Below are positions 1-6,831 of a stretch of DNA of 23,518 nt, piece after piece (the first letter of the stretch is position 1; every line of letters starts with the position of its first letter). The position numbers and the translations under genes were made by a program. The DNA comes from Bacteroidales bacterium (lineage in GTDB: Bacteria > Bacteroidota > Bacteroidia > Bacteroidales > P3), in assembly GCA_900771365.1 (NCBI GenBank), contig CAAGNU010000221.1, forward strand, positions 1-23,518. The letters run 5' to 3'. The notes under the pieces were generated by a model. That model had not been told where the DNA came from. It made no database searches and worked only from the letters and a program-made list of their open reading frames with translations.

Positions 1-217
1 CAATGAAAACTGGAACGGACTTCTGCGACAGTTCTTCCCGAAAGGTTCCTCTTTCGAGACTGTGCCTCCCGAAAAATTGCCCATCTGCACCTACCTGATC
101 AACACTCGACCGAGAAAAAAATTGGGATACATATCCCCTATTTCAAAAATTTGTAGTATATTTGCAAACGATACAAACCTAGTCAACCTGATTAACTCTG
201 TTGCGTTTGTTGGTTGA
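1..217 (+). CDS. IS30-family transposase, C-terminal fragment (cut by window start)
   Basis: Read in the frame beginning at base 2, the window opens inside a protein starting NENWNGLLRQFFPKG and continuing to INTRPRKKLGYISP, with a stop at 215-217. This is the end of an IS30-family DDE transposase: the Glu of the NEN motif is the last catalytic acidic residue, followed by the family's QFFPKG and N-x-RPRKKLG motifs. Only about 71 codons are visible, so I cannot tell whether the upstream part is intact. The last residues (VAFVG) and the following 20-30 bases probably overlap the right terminal repeat of the element, since IS30 elements end very close to the stop; the partner repeat is outside the window, so this is inference. 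It indicates that the left edge borders a mobile element. Confidence 0.85.
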   Translation, partial: NENWNGLLRQFFPKGSSFETVPPEKLPICTYLINTRPRKKLGYISPISKICSIFANDTNLVNLINSVAFVG

Positions 218-412
218 ATTCAGCACCTCCCCCACCATGCCTTGGAATGTTAAAAACAAGTCGAATTTTAACAGCCCCTTCTCAGATGCTCTTGGGCGAG
301 ACAGCGAACATGAAGACTCTTTTGAAATGAGTTGCACAATATGCCACCTTTTAGAAATAATGATTATCCGCAACGTGGTGATAGTGTCAGCAAAATATTT
401 CCTTAACCCTAT

Positions 413-474
413 TTCCCCCGAAGGGGAATACTATTTTCCCTCGATAGAGGGATTTATTTCTTGCCGTAAGGCAA
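413..474 (+). other. Three consecutive perfect stem-loops with 4-nt loops
   Basis: Three short perfect hairpins follow each other. 413-428 has stem TTCCCC / GGGGAA with loop CGAA. 437-452 has stem TCCCTC / GAGGGA with loop GATA. 461-474 has stem TTGCC / GGCAA with loop GTAA, a GNRA loop. They are spaced 8 bases apart. The arms differ in sequence, so they are not copies of one repeat. The array could be the 3' end of a small RNA, a transcript end serving the IS30 side, or a structured leader. Nothing in the sequence decides between these. Confidence 0.5.
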
Positions 475-481
475 CTTTTTC
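461..481 (+). terminator. Possible rho-independent terminator
   Basis: The third hairpin of the cluster (5-bp stem TTGCC / GGCAA, GTAA loop) is followed directly by CTTTTTC. It would stop plus-strand transcription coming from the transposase side before the lipoprotein genes. The stem is short, so its strength is uncertain unless the two preceding hairpins contribute. Confidence 0.4.
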
Positions 482-601
482 AAACAATCACCTATATGCG
501 GACAATCGTAAATAAAAATATAACACATTGAATACAATTCACATACCCACCCACCAAAAATACAATGAGAAAAAAATATATTCTAAATGAGAAAAAATGT
601 G

Positions 602-609
602 TAATTTTG
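602..609 (+). promoter_or_regulatory. Candidate Bacteroidetes -7 promoter box (TAATTTTG)
   Basis: TAATTTTG matches the Bacteroidetes sigma-factor consensus TAnnTTTG and lies about 120 bases before the start of the DUF4221-like gene. I do not see a good TTTG element about 19 bases further upstream, so this rests on the -7 box alone. Confidence 0.35.
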
Positions 610-731
610 CAGCACAAATACGAGAATGTACAGTAGTCATTCGAGCTGACTGATGGGTAAAAGGTTCTGCCCATTCGGAAGGCTCAAAATCGAATAAATA
701 GAACCTACCCTGAATTTTCAGAGCCTACCTA

Positions 732-1811
732 ATGATGAAATATCTATTTTCGATTTGTTTGGCCGTAATTGTTTGCTTCGGCTGCTACGGGCAGCCGAAG
801 CTGGTGAAAACGGAGGATGTCACTTTTAGACTGGGGTTTGTCCCCACTGCTGCACCTCAATGCTTTGTGGATGGCAATGAGGAGTACATGGCTTTTGCCA
901 ATCTGTCTTCAAACAAAGAGATTGCATTGTTCAAGCCCGATGGCACACGCGTGGCGACGATTCACACGGACTCGTTGGCTATGAAAACCCGCTCGGATTA
1001 TGTGGGATTCTTTTTCGCTTGTCGCGACACGGTGCTGGTGCTGTCCAAATATTCCAACCTGCTGGCGATTCTCAACGGAAATAGCGATATATTGAATGTG
1101 CTCAATTATCAGGAACTGTTGGCGCACGATGAAATGGAGCTGTCTGTCCCTCTCTTCTACAACAATGGGCAGATACGCATAGGCGCAATGTTTGGCGGCA
1201 ACAACTGGAAGACTCCGGAAGAATGTAGGCAGGGTTGGAGCAGGTATCCCCAATTGATGGCTTATAGGATTGCCGGGGACGAAGCCCCAAGCCTTCAGGT
1301 GCGCAATTTCTACGACCAATTCGCAAAGCCTACGGATGATATTTCGGAAGGCAACAGGATGTTGCTTATGGAGGATAAGAGCATCATTTGGTCTATGTAT
1401 TGCGACACGCTCTACGTCTATGATTTGGATGGGAAGCTTCAGCAAAAGGCGGCGGTTGAGTCGGATTATATTAAGACGAAACTGACTCCTGCCTCTATCT
1501 ATGACACATGGGCGGATCAGCAACTTGGCAATCGCATAACGCAGGAAGGTTCCTACATCGATAAGCTTTGTTTTGACAAATACCGAGGTGTCTATTATTG
1601 CTTCATTCAAGACAAGGTTTCCGAAGGAAGGCAGGACTTCTATCTCATTATCTTCAACGATAACTTGGAAAAAATCGGTGAAATACCATTCGTTGACGGA
1701 GAATACTACAGCTATCCCATCGTGGGGAAAAAGGGCCTGTATCTCCTGAAGCAAAGAAATAAATCAGGTTTCAGAGCCCAGGCATATACCATATTCCGTT
1801 ATGAAAGATAG
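732..1811 (+). CDS. DUF4221-like beta-propeller (lipo)protein
   Basis: A 359-residue exported protein. The first 20 residues are a hydrophobic signal ending FGCYGQ; Cys18 could be a lipidated cysteine, although the preceding residues are a loose lipobox, so signal peptidase I cleavage is also possible. The rest is rich in beta-strand patterns of the type phi-x-phi-x-D/N-x-x-G-K (IALFKPDGT, LYVYDLDGKL, LIIFNDNLEKIGEI), as in the TolB/NHL-like propeller proteins common in Bacteroidetes and grouped under DUF4221 and relatives. I recognise the architecture better than the exact family. ATG codons at 732 and 735 are both possible starts, and no Shine-Dalgarno sequence is visible, as usual in this phylum. 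It overlaps the next gene by 11 bases, so the two are almost certainly co-transcribed. Function is unknown; location is probably periplasm or outer membrane. Confidence 0.7.
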   Translation: MMKYLFSICLAVIVCFGCYGQPKLVKTEDVTFRLGFVPTAAPQCFVDGNEEYMAFANLSSNKEIALFKPDGTRVATIHTDSLAMKTRSDYVGFFFACRDTVLVLSKYSNLLAILNGNSDILNVLNYQELLAHDEMELSVPLFYNNGQIRIGAMFGGNNWKTPEECRQGWSRYPQLMAYRIAGDEAPSLQVRNFYDQFAKPTDDISEGNRMLLMEDKSIIWSMYCDTLYVYDLDGKLQQKAAVESDYIKTKLTPASIYDTWADQQLGNRITQEGSYIDKLCFDKYRGVYYCFIQDKVSEGRQDFYLIIFNDNLEKIGEIPFVDGEYYSYPIVGKKGLYLLKQRNKSGFRAQAYTIFRYER

Positions 1812-2292
1812 GATATTCGTTTTTCTCGCCATGCTTTTGTTCCTTTGCTCTTGCGGTCGCAAAGTGCAGGACAATCCAATTGCGGAAGTGCCTGTGCCCA
1901 TGCAAGAGCCTCAACATGCTTGCTCCCACATGGTGCAGGATAGCTCCGCCATAGAAGTGCAAGTCCCTCAGCACACGCACGACAAGAAGCATCTGATAGC
2001 GCAATTTTATAAGCAGAACGTCCCCAACGGCGACTTTGGCCGCTTCAGCCGTGTGGTTATCATCAACGAGCGCGGCACCTGCATGAACTGCAACAGTCTT
2101 TTCGCCAAACGCCAACTTGCCGACCTCGATAATGATAGCGTCCTCTTCATTATATCCAGCCAGGGAGCGCGCATCGACATTTCGGGCTATCTCGACAGCT
2201 CAAGAAACAACGTCATTTGGGACACGATGTATCTCTTCAATCGTTTCAATATTGTGGATTCTTGCACAGTGATTCGGCTGAAGACAGACTGA
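1801..2292 (+). CDS. Small lipoprotein with a CxxC motif, possibly thioredoxin-like
   Basis: A 163-residue protein with a clear lipoprotein signal: a hydrophobic stretch at residues 5-15, then LCSC with Cys18 as the lipidation site. A polar, Pro- and His-rich linker (about residues 20-60) leads to a compact domain. Within it, a strand (RVVIINE) is followed by GTCMNCN, a CxxC pair at Cys94 and Cys97, and then alternating strands (SVLFIISS). This order resembles the start of a thioredoxin or redoxin fold, but the rest of the domain is too short and divergent for me to assign it. It overlaps the DUF4221-like gene by 11 bases and presumably works with it. A redox or metal-binding role is inference from the CxxC alone. 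Confidence 0.7.
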   Translation: MKDRIFVFLAMLLFLCSCGRKVQDNPIAEVPVPMQEPQHACSHMVQDSSAIEVQVPQHTHDKKHLIAQFYKQNVPNGDFGRFSRVVIINERGTCMNCNSLFAKRQLADLDNDSVLFIISSQGARIDISGYLDSSRNNVIWDTMYLFNRFNIVDSCTVIRLKTD

Positions 2293-2428
2293 GTCTGATT
2301 TTGCACTCTTTCCGTCCTCGCGAATGTTCTTGTTGCCCCGGATTTAACTTACTATAAGGATTTTCAATCCGTCAATTAATTATTCCTTAATGTATTGGTT
2401 GATGATGCGGATGCGATTGTGCCACAAC

Positions 2429-2452
2429 GGCAGGGCGGGTGCCGTCCCTGCC
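2429..2452. repeat. Strong intergenic hairpin
   Basis: GGCAGGGCGG and CCG-T-CCCTGCC form a 10-bp stem with a single T bulge and a GTG loop. It lies just before the first palindromic direct repeat and shares its last bases with it. The T-run needed for a classical terminator is missing. It may be part of a REP-like intergenic element. Confidence 0.5.
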
Positions 2453-2483
2453 TCGAACCCCAGTCGAATGAATCGAATGGGGT
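2447..2483. repeat. Palindromic direct repeat, left copy
   Basis: A 37-base sequence beginning CCTGCCTCGA and ending GAATGGGGT that recurs with one difference at 3034-3070. Its core (2457-2483) is an imperfect palindrome: ACCCCA pairs with TGGGGT, then a G/A mismatch, then TCGA pairs with TCGA around the loop ATGAA. The two copies bracket the 41-bp tandem array. Confidence 0.75.
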
Positions 2484-2556
2484 GTGGCCGCAGGGATGTC
2501 TTTTCTTGAAATCGCTTGTCAGTTTTGCCTGGTTTATACTAAATGGCTTGACATCC

Positions 2557-3024
2557 GTTCTCACTCCCCGGGGCATTTTGGAGGAATAACGGACGCGTTT
2601 CTACCTCCCCAAGGCGTTTTGGAGGAGTAACGGACGCGCTTCTCGCTCCCCGAGGCGTTTTGGAGGAATAACGGATGCGTTTCTCGCTCCCCGAGGCATT
2701 TTGGAGGAATAACGGACGCGTTTCTACCTCCCCGAGGCGTTTTGAAGGAGTAACGGATGCGTTTCTACCTCCCCGAGGCATTTTGAAGGAATAACGGATG
2801 CGTTTCTCGCTCCCTGAGGCGTTTTGGAAGAATAACGGATGCGTTTCTACCTCCCCGGGGCGTTTTGGAGGAATAACGGACGCGTTTCTACCTCCCCGAG
2901 GCATTTTGGAGGAATAACGGACGCGTTTCTACATCCCCGAGGCGTTTTGAAGGAGTAACGGATGCGTTTCTACCTCCCTGAGGCGTTTTGGAGGAATAAC
3001 GGACGCGTTTCTACCTCCCCAAGA
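2557..3024. repeat. 41-bp tandem repeat array, 11 units plus a partial one
   Basis: Units begin at 2557 (40 bp) and then every 41 bp from 2597 to 2966; a broken twelfth starts at 3007. The unit reads GTTTCTACCTCCCCGAGG, then CGTTTTGGAGGAATAA, then CGGACGC. Variation is limited to a few positions: TAC or TCG near the start, GGCG or GGCA, GGAGG or GAAGG, AATAA or AGTAA, GAC or GAT. Each unit carries an internal inverted pair, CCTCC and GGAGG, about 12 bases apart. Because 41 is not a multiple of 3, any reading frame cycles through all three phases, which argues against a coding role. Copy number is probably variable between strains. Function unknown. Confidence 0.9.
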
Positions 3025-3033
3025 ATGTTCGTT

Positions 3034-3070
3034 CCTGCCTCGACCCCCAGTCGAATGAATCGAATGGGGT
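3034..3070. repeat. Palindromic direct repeat, right copy
   Basis: The second copy of the element at 2447-2483, in the same orientation. It carries the same CCCCA / TGGGG and TCGA / TCGA palindrome (3045-3069), with C instead of A before the CCCC run. It starts about 10 bases after the tandem array decays. Confidence 0.75.
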
Positions 3071-3099
3071 TGGATGCGGGGCATTGCTGAAGATTGTGG

Positions 3100-3139
3100 A
3101 AAAAGACGAGGCCGCCTCTTGAGATAGGGGCGGCCTCGT
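3100..3139 (-). terminator. Rho-independent terminator of the GH2-mutarotase gene
   Basis: On the minus strand, the perfect 11-bp stem ACGAGGCCGCC / GGCGGCCTCGT (3106-3116 with 3129-3139) is followed by CTTTTTCC (A-run 3100-3104 on the plus strand). It lies 16 bases past the stop codon of the GH2-mutarotase gene. This is a textbook intrinsic terminator. Confidence 0.85.
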
Positions 3140-3154
3140 TAGGTGTGTTCAAGT

Positions 3155-6013
3155 CTATTCTGCTGTGGTGAAATGGTACTGCGTGCGGCTCTCGTAGGTC
3201 TCGCCGGGGTTGAGGTAGGCGTTGCTCTCGGCCCAGCTGCGGTTGGGGCTGTCGGGGTATTTCTGCGTCTCAAGGCAGATGGCGTTGCGCTGGCCATAGA
3301 CCTTGCCATCCTTGCCCGTGATGGTGCCGTCAAGGAAGTTGCCGGTATAGACCTGCATACCAGGCTCGGTGGTATGCACCTCCATGACGATGCCCGTGGC
3401 GGGGCTCTCCACGCGGGCGCAGACCTTCCGCAGGTCGCCGCGGCTGTTGAGCACCCAGTTGTGGTCGTAGCCGTTTCCGTTATGCAGCTGCACGTTGTTG
3501 CTGCCAATCTCCTTGCCCACGGCCTTGGCCTCGCGGAAGTCGAAGGGGGTGCCTTCGACAGGTTCGAGGCTGCCGAGGGGCAGGTAGGTGTCGTCAATAG
3601 GCGTGTAGCGGTCGGCATCGATGGTGAGGAGGTGGTTGAGGATATCGGTAGAGCCGTCACCGTTGAGGTTGAAATAGCTGTGGTTGGTCATGTTGATGAC
3701 CGTGGGGGCATCGGTGGTGGCCCAGTAGCGGATGTCGAGGGTGTTATCATCGGTGATGGTGTAGGTCATGCGGACACGCACCTCGCCGGGGAAGTTGTTG
3801 TCGCCATCGGGGCTTACGAGGACGAGGGTGAGAGCGTTGGCCGTGACGCTCTCCACGCCGTAGAGCTGGTACTGCCAGCCTGTGGGACCGCCGTGCAGAC
3901 AATGGCTGCCATTGTTCTGCGGGAGCTGGATGCGACGGCCGTCCACGGTGATGAGGCCGTTACCTAAGCGGTTGGCATAGCGTCCGATAGCGGCGCCGAA
4001 ATCGGTGAGATTGTTCTCACGACGATACTGTTCTACATCGTCGAAGCCTAGCACCACGTCCTGGAACTTGCCGTCGCGGTCTGGCACAAGGAGCGAGATG
4101 ATGCGGCCGCCGTAGTTGGTGATGCGGGCCTGCATCCCGTGTCTGTTTTTAAGGGTAAAGATTTCCATATCTTGAGTGTTGTTGATTAACGCGATTACCT
4201 CCTGGTTGGCCTTGCGGACAGCCTCGGCATCCACTTTCAGCTCACGCCTGTCGTAGGTGAGCAGACCGTTCACCTCGCCCTCCACATCGCTGGTCTGGGT
4301 ATAGACTGCGGCGCTGAAGCCGCGCTGCACATAGCCTTTCAGCTGCTCGGCATACTTGACGTATTCGTCCGTGACCTCCTGCTTGCTCTGGAACTTGATG
4401 TAGCCCCAGTTCTTGTCCTCCTTCCAGAGATGCCCTGGGAGCGGGAGTCCGATGCCGCCGTATTCGCCCAGGACGTTCACGCGGTTAGGGTCGCTGAGGA
4501 ACATGGCAGGATGGGGATAATGGTGGAAATCGAAGATGTCGCCACAGTCGCGGTGGTTGCCACCACTCGCCGTGTTCACCAGACGGGTGGGGTCGAACTC
4601 CTTGGTCCAGTTCACCACCTTGTCCGTCTCAAACTGCCCCCAGCCCTCGTTGAAGGGCACCCAGACCACCACGCAGGGATGCTGGCCGCACTGATCGACG
4701 ATGTCGTGCCACTCGCGGTAGTAGTTGGCTGCGGAGGCCGCAGAACGCTGTCGGTCCGTGCCGCCGTTATATTTATATGGTTCCCACTGATTGCCGTAGT
4801 CGCCGCTCGGCATATCCTGCCATACGAGGATGCCGAGGCTGTCGCAGAGGTAGTACCATCTGTCGGGCTCGACCTTGACATGCTTCCTTATCATATTGAA
4901 GCCAAGCTGCTTGGTTACCTGTAGGTCGTAGAGCATGGCCTCCTCGGTGGCGGCGGTGTAGAGGCCGTCGGGATACCATCCTTGGTCGAGGGGACCGTAG
5001 TGGAAATAGTTGCGGCCGTTGAGCTGCATGCGCATGAAGCCCTGGTCCCAGTCGCGCTCGGACGAGATAGTGCGCATGGCGGCGTATGAGCGTACCTCAT
5101 CGACGACCTTGCCGTCTTTGCGCAGGGTGAGCCTGAGTCCGTAGAGGTGCGGATGCTCGGGGCTCCACAGCTTGGCGTCGGGGACGCTGAGACGCAGGGA
5201 GCCGTCGGCCATGCCTTTGGCTCGCGAGAGCTCTTTGGTGCCATCGAGCAGTACGGCCTCAGCCACGCAGCCTTCGCCGTTATGGCTTCGGAGGGTGAGC
5301 TCCATGCTGCTGTGCTGGATGTCGGCAACAGCGTTGATGTGGGTGAGATGCGACGGCGCGACGGGCTCCAACCAGACGCTCTGCCAGATGCCGCTAACGG
5401 CGGTGTACCAAATGCCCGAAGGGCTGAGGGTCTGCTTGCCGATAGGCTGGTAGCCTTTGTTGGTGGGGTCGAAGACGCGCACCACGAGCTTCTGCGGTCC
5501 TTTCGCCGTGAGGTAGGGGGTGATGTCGTAGCTGAAGGCCGTGTAGCCACCTTTGTGCGAGCCGATATGCACGTCGTTCACATAGACATCGGCCTGCCAA
5601 TCGACGGCACCGAAATTCAGCATCACGCGTTTGCCTTTCCAGCTTGCGGGGATGGTGAAATCTCTTCGGTACCACAGTTCCTGCTTCTCGGTGAGGGGTT
5701 TCTGGACGCCCGAGAGCTGCGACTCCACGCAGAACGGCACAGTAATCTTGCCGTCCCAGTCGGCAGGTTCCACGCAGCCTTTATCGAGGATGGCATAGTC
5801 CCATTGTCCGTTAAGGCAGAGCCATTGTGCGCGCTGCATGATGGGACGCGGATATTCAGGACGCGGACAATTTTTATCGACCTTATCGGCCCAAGGGGTC
5901 TTCAGCGTCTGCCCCCAGCAGAGTGCCGGCAGCATGAGCAGGCACAGCACGGCTGCCCTGAGGTTGGCCAGGCGCGAGCCTGTGCCAGTAGTCTTTGTGT
6001 AATATTTGTTCAT
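3155..6013 (-). CDS. Secreted GH2 glycosidase fused to a galactose mutarotase (aldose 1-epimerase)
   Basis: A 952-residue protein with two enzymes in one chain. Residues 1-34 are a Sec signal peptide ending ALCWGQ. Residues about 55-600 are a glycoside hydrolase family 2 unit: sugar-binding jelly roll (FNGQW-like LNGQWDY, VYVNDVHIG), immunoglobulin-like domain, then the TIM barrel, with acid/base Glu456 in FNEGWGQ and nucleophile Glu517 in GEYGG. Residues about 615-950 are a complete GalM domain, with GRYANRLG, LHGGPTGW, catalytic His778 in TNHSYFNLNG, GYDHNWVL and catalytic Glu915 in LETQKYPDSPN. The likely substrate is a beta-galactoside, with released galactose epimerised at C1; the mutarotase half suggests galactose, but the GH2 half could have another specificity. 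I start at 6013, directly before the signal peptide; an upstream ATG at 6103 would add 30 residues encoded by a 7-bp repeat. Terminator at 3100-3139. Confidence 0.93.
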   Translation of the reverse strand: MNKYYTKTTGTGSRLANLRAAVLCLLMLPALCWGQTLKTPWADKVDKNCPRPEYPRPIMQRAQWLCLNGQWDYAILDKGCVEPADWDGKITVPFCVESQLSGVQKPLTEKQELWYRRDFTIPASWKGKRVMLNFGAVDWQADVYVNDVHIGSHKGGYTAFSYDITPYLTAKGPQKLVVRVFDPTNKGYQPIGKQTLSPSGIWYTAVSGIWQSVWLEPVAPSHLTHINAVADIQHSSMELTLRSHNGEGCVAEAVLLDGTKELSRAKGMADGSLRLSVPDAKLWSPEHPHLYGLRLTLRKDGKVVDEVRSYAAMRTISSERDWDQGFMRMQLNGRNYFHYGPLDQGWYPDGLYTAATEEAMLYDLQVTKQLGFNMIRKHVKVEPDRWYYLCDSLGILVWQDMPSGDYGNQWEPYKYNGGTDRQRSAASAANYYREWHDIVDQCGQHPCVVVWVPFNEGWGQFETDKVVNWTKEFDPTRLVNTASGGNHRDCGDIFDFHHYPHPAMFLSDPNRVNVLGEYGGIGLPLPGHLWKEDKNWGYIKFQSKQEVTDEYVKYAEQLKGYVQRGFSAAVYTQTSDVEGEVNGLLTYDRRELKVDAEAVRKANQEVIALINNTQDMEIFTLKNRHGMQARITNYGGRIISLLVPDRDGKFQDVVLGFDDVEQYRRENNLTDFGAAIGRYANRLGNGLITVDGRRIQLPQNNGSHCLHGGPTGWQYQLYGVESVTANALTLVLVSPDGDNNFPGEVRVRMTYTITDDNTLDIRYWATTDAPTVINMTNHSYFNLNGDGSTDILNHLLTIDADRYTPIDDTYLPLGSLEPVEGTPFDFREAKAVGKEIGSNNVQLHNGNGYDHNWVLNSRGDLRKVCARVESPATGIVMEVHTTEPGMQVYTGNFLDGTITGKDGKVYGQRNAICLETQKYPDSPNRSWAESNAYLNPGETYESRTQYHFTTAE

Positions 6014-6028
6014 GATGATGTTGGTTTT

Positions 6029-6098
6029 GTGATATGTGATATGTGATGTGTGAATTGTGAATTGTGATCTGTGATCTGTGATCTGTGATCTGTGAACT
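6029..6098. repeat. 7-bp tandem repeat, 10 units, upstream of the GH2 gene
   Basis: Ten heptamers of form GTGANNT: two GTGATAT, one GTGATGT, two GTGAATT, four GTGATCT, one GTGAACT. The array lies 16 bases upstream of the GH2-mutarotase start codon, so it is in the leader of that mRNA or in its promoter region. A frame from ATG 6103 stays open through it and joins the GH2 protein, so a change in repeat number would shift that longer frame. Confidence 0.9.
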
Positions 6099-6393
6099 GA
6101 CAACTTCTATAAATTCAAGAAAATTAATGATAATAAGTTTTTTTACACGAATTTCAATGAATTATTCACAATTTTTTTCATGCGAAGAATGCCTGTGGCA
6201 TCCTGAGTAAGTCCGCATATTCATAATAATTTATGATTTAATCCATGGACAATTCATGCTCGAATATTCACTGGATATTCTCGTGTTCATCAAAATATTG
6301 AATTAACACAAATAATTAGAAGTCCCCAACTGACAATACAAGCTGGTGGCATCCGCCCTCAGAACACAAGTCACAGGTCACCGTTCACTGTTT
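6099..6393. other. AT-rich upstream region with a candidate operator
   Basis: No gene is visible. The stretch is AT-rich and should hold the promoter of the minus-strand GH2-mutarotase gene, but I find no exact TAnnTTTG box. At 6262-6280 there is a 19-bp near-perfect palindrome, GAATATTCA C TGGATATTC, with one mismatched pair. It could be an operator about 250 bases upstream of the gene. Weak relatives of the TCAC-type heptamers recur near 6370. Confidence 0.4.
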
Positions 6394-6768
6394 TCATTCA
6401 TCCAACAGGGCTTCGCCGAGGAGTTTTGCGGCACAGGCCACGAGGTCGTTGCACGAATGCTCTTTGCCTTGTTGCTGGAGCAGCTTGAGGCAGTTCAACT
6501 CGCCGTTTTCCTGGCGGAAGCGTTCGCCGAGGCCTTTGACCATCATCTTCTGACCCGTGAGGCCGCAGACCATGGCCATTCCAGAAACGCAGCCGCAGGT
6601 CTCCTTCAAGCCAGAGATGCCGCGGCCGAAGGGCGCAGCTATATCCATGGCTGCTCTTTCCTCTATGGGCAGCATATCGGCGTAGGCCATCACCACGGCC
6701 TGACAGCAATTGCAGCCTTTCTCATGCAGTTCGCGGGCTTTCTTCACCCGCTGCTCTATTTCTGACAT
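6394..6768 (-). CDS. C_GCAxxG_C_C family redox-type protein
   Basis: A 124-residue cytoplasmic protein with the cysteine pattern of the C_GCAxxG_C_C family (putative redox-active proteins): GCNCCQA at residues 18-24, APFGRGISG at 45-53, TCGCVSGMAMVCGL at 57-70, then single cysteines at 93, 106 and 112. In the family this pattern is thought to bind a redox centre or form disulfides; the biochemical role is not established. Length is close to the family norm and all the expected cysteines are present. It lies between the GH2-mutarotase gene (381 bp beyond its stop) and the YhcH gene (63 bp upstream), with a small hairpin in the upstream gap, so co-transcription with yhcH is possible. Confidence 0.88.
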   Translation of the reverse strand: MSEIEQRVKKARELHEKGCNCCQAVVMAYADMLPIEERAAMDIAAPFGRGISGLKETCGCVSGMAMVCGLTGQKMMVKGLGERFRQENGELNCLKLLQQQGKEHSCNDLVACAAKLLGEALLDE

Positions 6769-6804
6769 AACGTTATAAATGTTAAGTATTAAATATTATC
6801 AAGA

Positions 6805-6822
6805 GAAGCCCTACTTGGCTTC
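6805..6822. terminator. Intergenic hairpin, weak terminator candidate
   Basis: A perfect 6-bp stem GAAGCC / GGCTTC with a 6-nt loop lies between the YhcH gene and the C_GCAxxG gene. The downstream minus-strand sequence (TCTTGATAATATTT) is T-rich but not a T-run. It may be a partial terminator or a processing hairpin. Confidence 0.3.
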
Positions 6823-6831
6823 AACCAATTC

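Larger units (their letters stand above)
218..731. other. Intergenic stretch between IS30 tail and lipoprotein gene
   Basis: No convincing gene lies in these 514 bases. An open frame of 104 codons on the plus strand (201-515) has no recognisable domain and runs through palindromic DNA, so I do not call it. The stretch holds three consecutive hairpins (413-474), the last with a T-run, and a Bacteroidetes-type -7 box (602-609), both listed separately. The first 30 bases probably contain the right end of the IS30 element. Confidence 0.6.
2293..3154. other. Gene-free region dominated by a tandem repeat array
   Basis: These 862 bases lie between a plus-strand and a minus-strand gene that converge. 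The region contains a strong hairpin (2429-2452), two direct copies of a palindromic element (2447-2483 and 3034-3070), the 41-bp tandem array between them, and the terminator of the GH2 gene, each listed separately. Open frames read through the array on the minus strand (for example 2539-2904) are repeat translations without domains. I see no gene. Confidence 0.75.

Noticed and set aside
157..164. A perfect TAnnTTTG promoter box (TATATTTG)
   Set aside because: It lies inside the transposase reading frame, has no TTTG at the right spacing, and the nearest downstream gene is over 500 bases away beyond a hairpin cluster.
201..515. A 104-codon plus-strand frame after the transposase
   Set aside because: It overlaps the transposase stop, has no domain or signal, and reads through three palindromes.
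2539..2904. A 121-codon repetitive open frame on the minus strand through the 41-bp array
   Set aside because: It is a translation of tandem DNA repeats in rotating phases, with no signal or fold. The array also has frames in the other directions.
2557..3024. The 41-bp array as a possible CRISPR
   Set aside because: Units abut with no variable spacers between them, and there are no cas genes. It is a simple tandem repeat.
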